Below, one piece after another: positions 40,740 through 50,689 of a DNA stretch of 64,000 nt. Position 1 is the first letter of the stretch, and every line of letters starts with the position of its first letter. Location: positions 124,001 to 188,000 of the forward strand of contig WHVA01000095.1 of the NCBI GenBank assembly GCA_015179125.1. The letters run 5' to 3'. Source of the DNA: Gautieria morchelliformis. Lineage: Eukaryota; Basidiomycota; Agaricomycetes; Gomphales; Gomphaceae. A program made the translations under genes and the position numbers. The notes beneath the pieces were generated by a model. It did not search any database. It had not been told where the DNA came from and saw only the letters and a list, made by a program, of their open reading frames with translations.

Positions 40740-42961
40740 ATGAAGATGGATGGCATCAAAGAAGTCATGGACATTGAGCCATCAACGTCCACACCATGGC
40801 CAGTGGCCCCAAAGAAGGGGGCCGCTGCAATATTCTCGAAAAAGCTAGCTCCCAAGAACTGGGAGATAGCGTCGTGGAACAATGGGCTCACCATTATCCA
40901 TTCAGATAAGTGCGAATGTTGTGAATAATACGCAACCCACTTAGCAGAGTCATCGAACTCCGGTAAGATGCGGATCATAGACGACGATATCACCTACACA
41001 GTTGAAGACGCCTGGCCCTGGATCACCAAAGGGGCTGTGTAGGAACCATCTTTCTAGTCTAAAAATCTCGAAAAAAGCATTAAAAAGTCTGTAAAAAACC
41101 TTTTTCCCATTTTAACATCAGCCAATACATGCAGCTTTGATGGGGAACTGTCTTTAGAATATCCCTTGAATTTTCTTGCATTTTTTTGCCAACCGTTCCG
41201 ACCTCCTTGGCTCAAAACTGTTTTATTTTGCTTGACCAAGGGTATGAACCCATGAGAGTCCATAACTTTGTCATCGGCGCTCAATTTCAAACTCCGACCG
41301 GAGCGATCCTCGAACGCGCTAATTCAGAGTCGCACGTCCTCAAACACCCACAACTCTGACACTTTGGCTCTTTCAATCTCAGCTGGTGACATTGGGAATA
41401 TCCAGTGCAGCTTACACAAACCTGTACACTTAAATATGGTTCAAACCCAGCAGACACATGACTTGCTTCATAGCAACTATGGCTGTGTAAGGCTGTGTGC
41501 AAGACTGCCCAATGATATGCAGAGCCAAAACTAGGGTGCATATTCAAGCAATCTTATTGGATGCTGAGCCTCCAAGCTTAGTGCTACAACCCCTGAAATA
41601 GGACCCTTGATGTCATAGGGCTGTGCAGGGCTGTGTAAGGCTATGCTGGGCAGTGCAAATCAGGGAAGGTGATTGGCTATCTATTCTTAATTTCCTTGCA
41701 CAAACACACCACAATAGTTACGAGGGTGTTTTAGCTGCACAGATATTTACTTATGACATCACTCACCTAATAGATAGAAGCTCCCCATTTTACGTAATCC
41801 TGTGTAATTTACAATATAAAAGGAGGCCATTCTGACCCCCTAGGATCATCATCCAATCTAGCAATCTACTGCTTCTATCCTACACATGACTCATGTGACT
41901 TGCATCTTACTAAGCTGCTAATCCCAGCTAGGGTTATTCACTTACTTTAGTGTCTAATTCCTTGTTAAGTAGATACTTTTCTGCTTAGCCACCTAGACTA
42001 ATCCTCCAGGTGTAATTCTACAGAGTGAGTCTGTCAATTGATAGTCTTGCCATTCGCACTCCAATACCCGAGAGAGTTGATCAGTTGATTTTCCTGGTTA
42101 ATATCTTTCACAAGTCAATTCCTGTTACTTGTAAAAGCCGCTTTAGATTCTATTCTTTGCCTCTCGTTTTATTGCTGTGCGCTGGTAGATTATCAGGGCA
42201 GTCCATTTATAAACTCGCCTGCTAAGTACATTCCTTTATATTTTGGAATACGCTTGGACCCCGATAGTGTCCTTGAACCTACAGTCTTTTAGTTTATTGT
42301 TCAGTGCTGCTAAGAAACGCATTGCCTTCCATCCGTATTAACTTGGACTAGTTTTTACACGGATTGCAACCAAGGTACAAATATTAAATTATTTCCGGAG
42401 TTGTGCTGCAGCATTGTTTAATATTCTTTGAGTCTCATAAACGACATGTTCTGATAGATTGAAGTGTTAGCGATAACACCAAAGTCTTGAAGGGTTCCAA
42501 AACAGGGGCCAGGCGGATGGCAGTCGAGGACGCTCAAGCAGAGATAGAGCGCCTCAAGCGGGACCTGGTGTCCAAGCCTGAGCGAGTCTCATGTCAGGAC
42601 GACAAAATCCACAAGTTGAAACAACAACTCGAAGGAGCCAGGTGGACGTGCCCCGCCCTGCCACGGCCAAAGGCTCAGCCTGTGGCCGGTCTATCATCCC
42701 GCCCGATGGCTCCATTGCCATCACACGAAAAAGGGGCGACACTAGCCCCAGGGGCCACGCCCCTCTCGACAGGCCTGGCTCTGGCCAGCCGAATCACGGA
42801 GCCCAACGCGACACCCGTCGAGGACGCCCACGCAGCATCCAGGACAGCGACAGTCATGATACTGTCGACTGCGACGGCGCCATTCGAGTCATACGACGCC
42901 AACATCCCGGACGGGTGGCTGTCGGACATGTCGATCTGGGACGATTATGACCCAGACTTGT
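40740..42961 (+). pseudogene. Gypsy-C 3' accessory ORF, split by an L4 solo LTR
   Basis: Begins MKMDGIKEVMDIEPSTSTPW at 40740 and reads KNWEIASWNNGLTIIHSDKC, then a Cys-rich ECCE followed by a TAA at 40926 and YATHLAESSNSGKMRIIDDD, ITYTVEDAWPWITKGA. The L4 LTR (41036-42504) breaks in here. Without it and one TSD copy the frame continues as RRMAVEDAQAEIERLKRDLV with a second coiled-coil (DDKIHKLKQQLEGA), a Pro/Ala-rich linker and an acidic end (MSIWDDYDPDL). The H-x4-C-x-C-C cluster (HSDKCECC) may bind metal. Similar proteins occur beside Gypsy pol in mushroom genomes as I recall; their role is not known to me. Confidence 0.6.
41036..42504 (+). mobile_element. solo LTR, family L4 (1469 bp, TSD GGGGC)
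   Basis: Begins tgtgtaggaaccatc and ends gggttccaaaaca. ggggc flanks both sides (41031-41035 and 42505-42509), and the interrupted frame is restored on removal. The second half resembles L3 (ataaaaggaggcc, gattgcaaccaaggtacaaatatt), so L3 and L4 are related families. Confidence 0.9.
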
Positions 42962-43381
42962 AGGGGAATGGCTGTTCAACCAGCCAAGGAAGGCTGCTCA
43001 ACCAGCCCTAGTCTTTTCTTTTTGTCTTGACAACATGTAAAAACACATTTGAAGAATTAACAGTATCTGTATGCTGTTAATATAACTGGGGAAAGGCTTT
43101 TCAAACATTCCTCTAGTTATCTTATATTTTTCCTTATTTTTCCAAAGTCTCCATGGCTCAAACTACCTTTTTTCTGTCATTACAGAGTTGTGGATCCTCT
43201 AGCACCCACAACTCTGTTCCGGGCGCTCTATTTCAAACTCCGCCGGGCACCTCGGCGGTGGCCGCATTTTCAGACTTATGGTCACCCAAGCACCCACAAG
43301 TCCGGCAGGATGGCTCTCTCAGTATTTCCAGCTGAGTCCCAAACAGTTGCTATGGCTGCATATAGCAACTGTTTGGGACTC
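42959..43381 (+). mobile_element. truncated L3 LTR
   Basis: Begins tgtaggggaatggctg and matches the first ~400 bp of L3 at 26126. It ends in a perfect 20-bp hairpin (43334-43353 and 43362-43381) next to Copia sequence. The hairpin loop is ggctgcat, while in L3 at 26126 the corresponding loop is atgcagcc, its reverse complement. Confidence 0.8.
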
Positions 43382-43923
43382 AACTTGGATTCTGATATCT
43401 TGGCTCCCATATCATTGAGACGAGCATATAAATCTTGGGCCTTATCCAAGTGTTCTCTCAAGTCTCCATCTTCGGCACATTTAATGTTTCAAAGCTGTCT
43501 TTGGAGATTCGTGAGGACCATCTTGGGCTTCTTGGTCATTTCAACAACCAACGTATCCCAGACTTCTTTCGCTGTCTTCTTCTTCTGAAGCATCAGAGCC
43601 AATGACTCTGACACAGAGTGCATAACCTGAGTCTTCACCTGGCCTTCTCTAGCAAGGTATTTTTCGAGCCTTTCCTCAGCCTTTTCCACTTGTGCCTCCT
43701 CCACATCAGTGAGAGTATGGCCAACAGGGAATGTTGGAGGATCAGGGGGCTTAACAGCAACTCCCTCTATGTGTCTCAATAGATTCTTCGACTTGAAATA
43801 GCTTTGGAGGGTTGCATGCCATAATGGCCAATTACTTCCATCTGTGGCAAGCTTCTCCACTCCTAGCACCTTTGTAGATTGTTCTCTGGGGCCCATAACC
43901 GTGTAGTAACTCGGTTTGGGCAA
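43382..43923 (-). pseudogene. Ty1/Copia gag, 3'-truncated
   Basis: Starts MPKPSYYTVMGPREQSTKVL at 43923 and continues KLATDGSNWPLWHATLQSYF, the entry of a Copia Gag, then a helical Lys/Glu-rich region (EERLEKYLAREGQVKTQVMH) and KKKTAKEVWDTLVVEMTKKP. After LTNLQRQL the frame shifts; related sequence continues to about 43382, where the L3 fragment begins. The ATG lies 37 bp after the LTR end. Confidence 0.85.
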
Positions 43924-43959
43924 GTAGGAAGTTATATGCCAGATATGAACGATGGGACT

Positions 43960-44444
43960 TGCAGGAGATTAATAAACTATTTAATGTTCTCCTCAGTGAT
44001 AGTCAACACTGAGTAATATAAAGGAAAGCTACCTATTTAATGTTCTACATGGTTTTTCAGTTAAATACTATGAAAGTACACTATTAAACTCACCTCCTCA
44101 GTGATAGTCAACACTGAGGAGGGGAGGCTGCGCATGGGCTTGTTTCACCCGCATATACGAAGTTCTGGCACTTAAGTGCCCTTGAGGCACTGGTGTGCCA
44201 TGCTAAGCGTCCATAGAATGTAACACGTTAGTGAACAGCCGCAGCTCAAAAAGGAAACTTGTCCACAAGCACCCACAAAGGGTCGGTTGGACAGAACATG
44301 AAAAGGAGTAGTAATACAGCCTCGAAAAAATCAAAGAAAATTGTGAAAGGCATAGAATGAATGTCAGCATAGTTTCAGGTCAAAATCGAAGAAATAACAA
44401 CAGAAATGTTAGGTTTGGAGCCTGGTGCACATATTCACCCAACA
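43960..44444 (-). mobile_element. Copia 5' LTR (485 bp)
   Basis: On the minus strand it begins tgttgggtgaatatgtg and ends taatctcctgca; gag follows. It contains the same hairpin (ctcagtgatag-tcaacactgag) at about 43992 and 44096. Layout and ends match the solo copy at 33889-34376, although the sequences are diverged. Confidence 0.75.
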
Positions 44445-44814
44445 GTCTCACAGAAAGGTTGTCAAGTAGTAACAATCCTTTCACCGGCGAAGGTGCTCCT
44501 TTGGAGCCCTTCGCCAACAGCACCAATAATAGTACGAAGGCTAAGGTAGTGAAGGTGAAGTACGAAAACTCACCAGTGGTTCTTAAGTCCTCCTCTGGTC
44601 GAAGATGGTAGTCTATAGAAGAGGACTCAAGACGATGGTCACAGTGAGGTCAAGTTTTACACAAGATAGACCTATGATAATTGAACTGCAGAATATACAT
44701 GCGAATGTAAACTACTTATACCGAATGCTTATATGATATCAGCGAATAGGAAAGAGGCCATCATGAGTCAGGGTTGGATAGGGGTGCGCAGTCAAGATAC
44801 AAATAGATAAACAT

Positions 44815-45222
44815 GTGAATCTGAGCCTGGTCGTTCGGAAAGAGGTCTCCGACAATTGCGAAGTAGATGCTGCATGTGTTGAAGAATGCATGTCCCTTCT
44901 CCTGATCTCCGTCAAAGTCTGCCAGAGTTGCCGGTTTGACCTTTGCCAACTTTGCTGACATCCTCTCTTCCGCTACTTCTGCTTTTCCGAAATCTGACTC
45001 ATCCTGCATTGCATTTCCACCACTTCGCAGAATATCTAACTTAGCCGAAATCATTTGTAAGGCTGTTTCAATCGTGTCGGTCTTCATCTGGTTCCGCATC
45101 AATTCCTCCTCCATATTCCGAAGACGATCGTCTGGATCCATGTCAGAAGGAGAAATATGGGACGGGATTTCTGGGGTTGGGAGCTCAACGTAAGAAGAGG
45201 GGCTGTCATATGCCATGTGCAC
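44815..45222 (-). pseudogene. Ty3/Gypsy gag N-terminal fragment
   Basis: Begins at 45222 with MHMAYDSPSSYVELPTPEIP and has a coiled-coil part (RNMEEELMRNQMKTDTIETA), then KPATLADFDGDQEKGHAFFN and IYFAIVGDLFPNDQAQIHM, a typical Gypsy Gag start. It ends abruptly at 44815, where the L1 LTR resumes. Possibly the same lineage as the L1 Gypsy, but this is not shown. Confidence 0.8.
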
Positions 45223-45234
45223 GGAATCTTGTTA

Positions 45235-45885
45235 GTGTTGAGAGTAATACCGAAAGTAATATGATTTAATCTCTGGAGGTGAGATAAATCAAGTGGTAAT
45301 CAGAAATAGCAAGAATATCTGCACATACAACTAGGTGTATGTATCTTATGATAAACGCTATAAAGGTCTAGCTAGTACGATGTATAGTAAATAGAATTGG
45401 ATTTCGCTGCTACTATATGGTACACGAAGCTAGCTATTTATCAGTCAATGCTAGTACTTGGCGGTCGTCGTATTCATGGAATGGGCACAAAGGCAAGGTG
45501 GGATGGGGGGAACGGCACATAGACGTTGATAGGAGTATCGACGGGTGTTGTACAAGTTAGGTTGGGGTGTGGAGTATAAAACAGAGAAAGGGAACGGGTT
45601 TTGGGAGTGGATAGGGGATGTGGTCTAGCTACAGGCAGGGTCGGCTCGACGCGTCACGTCCCTTGATTGGGTCACGTGATTCTGGGGCGTGTGCCACTTG
45701 GGTCGGGCTCGGCGTGCTTGGGAAGGGTCTATAGGGGCGTTCTGGACTGTAGCAGCGTGTGGTGTGTGCTCCTGTGGTATCGGGATAATCGGAGGCGTGG
45801 ATCGGGTTGGATTGAGTGGGTGGGTGTGGGTTCGGTGATCTCGGGCATAAGTCGTTGTGATGTGTATGCATTTGGATGTATGCCT
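45235..45885 (-). mobile_element. probable LTR upstream of the gag fragment
   Basis: On the minus strand this lies directly before gag and ends caacactaaca. The region has a TATA-like tatttatcagtc and a G-rich segment (45480-45860). The outer end is taken as the point at 45885 where L1 sequence (tgccttgagacctgc) resumes. No target duplication was found, as the gag side is truncated. Confidence 0.5.
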
Positions 45886-46361
45886 TGAGACCTGCATACA
45901 CATTACCCTGCATGGACTCTTCATCTGCTGGGTTGATCCCACATGATGTACAGGTAGGATGTCCCGTGAATGCATTCAAGCCATACGAACACCTAAAGGG
46001 GTTGGGCCGGGAGATGATGGGGCCAGTGATGAACCATCATGCTGGGTAAAGGATGTCGATTGTGTTTGATGGCGTGCCTGCTGGCAAATGATGCGAGTAG
46101 TGGATGGTCGTTCGGCAAATGGGGCGAAGAGCGAATGGAGCGAACCTAGAGGAGGAGTGGTGGAAGGGAAGAGCGAACTCAAGTGAACATACAGGAGGAG
46201 TGGTGAAAGGGAAAGTAGGGTTAGCTGGGTAAGGGATATAAATGGGTCATGACAGTATGAAGACTAAAGTAATGAAGGTGAAGTATGGAAACTCACCAGT
46301 GGTGCTCAATTCCTTCTCTGGTCTAAGGTAGTAGTCTATAGAAGAGGGCTCAAGACGATAG

Positions 46362-47633
46362 TGTCAAGATTGGTTTTTAGGCGTTAATATCGTGTATTAG
46401 TGAACACAGCGAATGCCCAAATAACTTGTGCGAATAAGTATGTCGTTCGGCGAATAGGTGAACCAACGAATGTTCACAAGGTAAGAGGGTTGCCTGAACG
46501 GGGCTCACCCTATCTACAGTCGTAGCGAAATGGCCCATGGCACTTGATGATACAACGTGCAAGGTGTCACGGAAGGGCTGTCTAAGTAGCGACAATCCCT
46601 TCGCCGGCGAAGGTGCTCCTTCGGAGCCCTTCGCCAACAGCACAGAAAATAGTTCGAAGGCTAAGGTAACGGAGATGAAGTATGAGAACTCACCAGTGAT
46701 GCCTAAGTCCTCTGCTGGTCGAGGATAGAAATCTCCAAGAGAAGGCTCAAGACGATGATCACAGCGAGGTCAAGTTTGCACAAGATGGATGACGTATGAT
46801 AATTGAACTGGGGAATATACATGCGAATGTAAACTACTTATATCGAATGCTCGTAAGGTATCAGCAAATAGGAAAGAGGCCGTCACGAGTCAGGGTTGGA
46901 TAGGGGTGCGCAGTCATGATACAACATAGATGAAATAAACATACAATAGAATGAGAGAAGAGGGAGAACATGAAACGACAGAGAGTGAAGGTGGCGAAGA
47001 CACCTATGTACGAAATCATGTCTTGGGGCCCGCATATACACTGCCCTGCACGGGTTCTTCGTCTACTGGGTTGATCCCACACGACCTATGGGTAGGACGT
47101 CCCGCGAACACACCCTGCTCATATGAACACCAAAAGGGGGTTGGATCAAGAAGCTGATGGAGTTACTGATGAGCCATCATGCCGGGTAGGGATGTCGATC
47201 GTGATTTGATGGTGTGCCTGCTGGCGAATGATGCGAGCAGCGAATGGCTGTTCAGCGAAATGCGAGGAAGGGCGAACAGAGATGACATAGAGGAGGAGAG
47301 GTCGAGGTGGAGGGCGAAGCCGAGTGAACACTGGGGAGGAGTAGCAAAAGGGGAAATGGGGATAACAAGGTGCAGGAAATACACAGGTCATGACAATCCG
47401 ATTATCAGAACACCATTGGAAGAGGGTCGAGCAGAGGAGGTGATAGGCCCAGCGATGACTGCCAAGTCAGTCCAAAGACATCGATCGTGCGTTGACGGTG
47501 TGGCTATGGTAATTGGCGTGAACAGTGAGAATCGGTTGCCAAACATGACAATGGCGATCAGAACGAACACAGAGATGGAGTGAGAAATGGCAGGACAGAG
47601 CACCTGAGTATGAGAAATAAATGTGTCATGACA
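46362..47633 (-). mobile_element. solo LTR, family L1 (1272 bp, TSD GATAG)
   Basis: Begins tgtcaagattgg, ends gtcatgaca and is flanked by gatag (46357-46361 and 47634-47638). Length equals that of the solo LTR at 16227, and the sequences are close. It is inserted in the outer L1 LTR. Confidence 0.93.
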
Positions 47634-47878
47634 GATAGTCACAGTGAGGTCAAGTTTTGCACAAGATAGATGTATGATAATTGAACTGCAGAATATACAT
47701 GTGAATGTAAACTACTTATACCGAATGCTCATATGATATCAGCGAATAGGAACGAGGCCATTGTGAGTCAGGGTTATAGGGGTGCACAGTCAAGATAAAA
47801 ATAGATGAAACACATATACAATGGAGGAAAGGAGGAGTGCGAACGTGAAACAATGGGTGGGAGAGAGAACAAAGGTAC

Positions 47879-48297
47879 TGTCAGGGGACACCTGTTTTCC
47901 AGTTCCAACACCACACCAAGTTCCGACTCCATTTCCAACTCCGCTTCCGGTTCCAAGTCCATCTCCTCTTCCACTTTTGGAAATGATTCCGCTTCTGGAA
48001 GAACTTCCACCAGTTCTGTTCGCTTTGCCAATTCCACTCCACTTCCAACTTCCGCTCTCGGAACAGTGTCGAAAGTCAAGCGACTCGCGTAACAGGTAGC
48101 ATCAAGGGTCGATCAAGGGTCAGGGAGGTCAGGGGGATGCAGGGTTGATGGCGAGTGCCAAGTGTTGTCCCTGGCTGCGGAGTGTAGTATAATACGGGCT
48201 CGCTGACATTGGGGGTCCTTAGACTTTTCTCTTTGGATTTCCCCTTGTCAGTTGTGTGGTAGTGTGATCTCCACAATCAGCTAGGGTTGCCCTTACA
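47879..48297 (+). mobile_element. solo LTR, family L5, copy B (419 bp, TSD GGTAC)
   Basis: Begins tgtcaggggacacc and ends gggttgcccttaca. ggtac flanks it (47874-47878 and 48298-48302). Confidence 0.92.
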
Positions 48298-48615
48298 GGT
48301 ACCTATGTAAGAAAACACGCCTTGAGACCTGCATACTTGTTACCCTGCATGGACTCTTGGTCTGCTGGGTTGATCCCACATGATCTACAGGTAGGACGTC
48401 CCGCAAATGTATCCCGGCCATAGGAACACCTAACGGGGGTTGAATCAGGAGGATGATGGGGCCAGTGATGAACCATCACACCGGGTAAAGGATGTCGATC
48501 ATGTTTGATGGCACACCTACTGGCGAATGATGCGAGTAGCGAATGATCATTTGGGGAACCCAGCGAAGAGCGAACGGAGCGAACATAGAGGTGGAGGGAT
48601 AGAAAGGGGAAATGG

Positions 48616-49125
48616 GGGTAACTTGATACAACCTAATATGTGATATTAACCCCAAATCCAATCTTGACAGTAGGTAGGGTTGGGGAGTTGAGCTTAGTCG
48701 AAGGGTTGGGGGTCAGAGGTCGGAGAGTGGAGGTCAGAAGAGAGAGTATCATAAGGCAGAGAGAGACGGAGGATTTGCAAGAAACTCGCTGTGTTAAGAA
48801 CAGGAGGCAATGCGAAGGGATTCACATATCAAAGTTAATTATCTGATTGCAGAAGCAGTGAGCATACATGAGGGGGTTTCATACAAAGAGCTAGATCAAC
48901 AAGTAATGGAGCGGGATTAAGCAATTCCGGTGAAAGTGGAAGTAACTATGACAAACAGAGTAAGTACTAATATGGAACAAGAGAACTACAAGGGGGTGCA
49001 GGGTAGAGTCAAGAACAATGGGCAAAAGAACAAGGGGTATGCAAGTCTAATGGACAGCAGGACAATCAGAATTCCTGATGGACCGGAACTGGTGTCTTGC
49101 TGTGCTAAGGGTCAAGTACAGAGGG
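48616..49125. other. rearranged transposon remnant, no clear gene
   Basis: Starts with a short inverted L1 end, followed by purine-rich sequence with weak Lys/Arg-rich frames. No motif is recognised. Confidence 0.4.
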
Positions 49126-49615
49126 TGTAAGGGCAACCCTGGCTGGTTGTGGAGATCACACTACCACACAACTGACAAGGGGAAATCCAAAGTCTGTATA
49201 AATGAACAGAGTATACAAGAGAGGGGATTCTCACCTGACAAGGGGAAATCCAAAGAGAAAAGTCTAAGGACCCCCAATGTCAGCGAGCCCGTATTATACT
49301 ATGCTGCGCAGCCAGGGACAACACTTGGCACCCGCCATCAACCCTGCACCCTCCTGACCTCCTTGACCCTTGATCGACCCTTGATGCCACCTATTACGCG
49401 AGTCGCTTGATTTCCGACACTGTTCCGAGAGTGGAAGTCGGAAATTGGAGTGGAACTGGAAAGGCGAACAGCACTGGTGGAAGTTCTCCCAGAAGCGGAA
49501 TCATTTCCGAAAGCAGAGGTGGAGATGGAATCGGAATTGGAAGCGGAGTCAGAAATGGAGTTGGAACTGGGTGTGGTGTCGGAACTGGAAATGGAAAACA
49601 GGGTGTCCCCTGACA
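49126..49615 (-). mobile_element. solo LTR, family L5, copy C (490 bp, TSD GAGGG)
   Basis: Plus strand begins tgtaagggcaaccc and ends gtgtcccctgaca; gaggg flanks it (49121-49125 and 49616-49620). It is longer than the other copies mainly because a block with tgacaaggggaaatccaaag occurs twice (about 49182 and 49237). Confidence 0.92.
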
Positions 49616-49861
49616 GAGGGCTGATGAATAGAGTCAAACAGCCCCTCCCCACCCAAGGGGAAGGAGAAGGAGAGGAAAAGTGAAGGCGTGCTTCACCCTA
49701 CCCAGCGTGCCAAAGTCAAAAAGACCGGCCCTAAAGTAGCCGGGGTGTCGAAGAACAATGGGTCAAGGTCAAGGGTTGCGGAGGTTACAGAAATAGAGTC
49801 AGAGGTGGTATGGAAGTGTTATGGAGGTGGCGGAGATGGTTACGCGGCATGGTTGTAACAG
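49616..49861. other. unassigned transposon-like remnant
   Basis: Purine-rich sequence, possibly the continuation of the remnant interrupted by L5 copy C. No motif is recognised. Confidence 0.35.
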
Positions 49862-50362
49862 GCTGAAATTGTACCCTAGTTTTGGCTCTGTATATCATTG
49901 GGCTGTCTTGCACACAGCCTTACACAGCCATGGTTGCTATGAAGCAATTCATGTGTTTGCTGGGTTTGAACTATATTTAAGTGTACAAGCTTGTGTAAGC
50001 TGCACAGGGTATTTTCAATCTCCCCAGCTGAGATTGAATGAGCCAAGATGTCGGAGTTGTGGGTGCTTGAAGACATGCGGCTCTAGCGCGTTTGAGGATC
50101 GCTCTGGTCGGAGTTTGAATTTGAATGCTGGTGACAAAGTTATGGACACTTATGGGTTCATAGCCTTTGTCAAGCAAAATAAAGTAGTTTTGAGCCAGGG
50201 AAGTCAAAGCAATTGGCGAAAAAATGTAAGAAAATTCAAGGAATATTCTAAAGACAGTTCCCCATCAAAGCTGCATGTATTGGCTGATGTTTAGATGGGA
50301 AAATTGGTTTTTACAGGCTTTTTAATGCTTTTTTCAAGATTTTCTGACTAGTAAGACAGTTC
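49862..50362 (-). mobile_element. truncated L4 LTR, reverse orientation
   Basis: In reverse complement it follows the first ~500 bp of the L4 LTR at 41036: start tgtgtatgaactgtctt, then aaagcattaaaaagcctgtaaaaac, aacatcagccaatacatgcagctttgatgg in short matching blocks. It stops at 49862. Confidence 0.85.
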
Positions 50363-50689
50363 ATACACAGTAGCGTGTCCCCATGTATAGCATATGTTCC
50401 CCAAATGTAGTGTGTCCCTTTGTATAGCATGTGTTCCCCAAGGGTGGCATTTTGGCCTGGCAAAAATTCATCCACCTGGATCAGTGGATGCATTGGTAGA
50501 TGCAACTCCAGTGGATTGGTAGACATATATTCCTTGATTTGCAACGAAGCCTCTCGTCGTTGCTAAAATACGCTATGATTTCCTTATCGAGATGTACGAC
50601 GTCGTGGCCCGAATATCCGGCCCGGGGGCCTAAAAGCGGTGATTTCTCCAGTCGAAAGGAGTAACCTGAGTCCTATAGCCTCTAATCCG
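50363..50689. repeat. spacer with two short direct repeats
   Basis: gtgtccccatgtatagcat-tgttccccaa and gtgtccctttgtatagcat-tgttccccaa lie about 43 bp apart (from about 50367). The rest shows no gene. The elongase duplication begins at its right border. Confidence 0.5.

Larger units (their letters stand above)
19821..46254 (-). mobile_element. composite L1 Gypsy insertion with nested elements (TSD GTATG)
   Basis: The left edge is an L1 LTR starting tgtcaagattgg; the right edge is an L1 LTR ending gtcatgaca. Both are flanked by gtatg (19816-19820 and 46255-46259). On the minus strand the 5' LTR is at 44445-46254 and the 3' LTR is in two parts, 19821-21815 and 33463-33738, followed by a polypurine tract at 33741-33751. 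Nearly all internal coding sequence has been replaced by nested elements. The 26-kb span is therefore one insertion that later took in MITE, LTR, Copia and Gypsy sequences. Confidence 0.75.
44445..46254 (-). mobile_element. 5' LTR of the composite L1 element, truncated and interrupted
   Basis: Starts in mid-LTR at gtctcacagaaagg and ends gtcatgaca at 46254. It is interrupted by a Gypsy gag-LTR fragment at about 44815-45885. gtatg follows at 46255-46259. Confidence 0.75.
46255..48615 (-). mobile_element. outer L1 LTR, right part (interrupted twice)
   Basis: The outer LTR resumes at gtatgaagactaaag. It is interrupted by an L1 solo LTR at 46362-47633 and an L5 solo LTR at 47879-48297, each with its own TSD, and fades near 48615. 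At 48620-48667 a short segment ending ccaatcttgaca looks like an L1 end in the opposite direction, so the original border has been rearranged. Confidence 0.75.
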
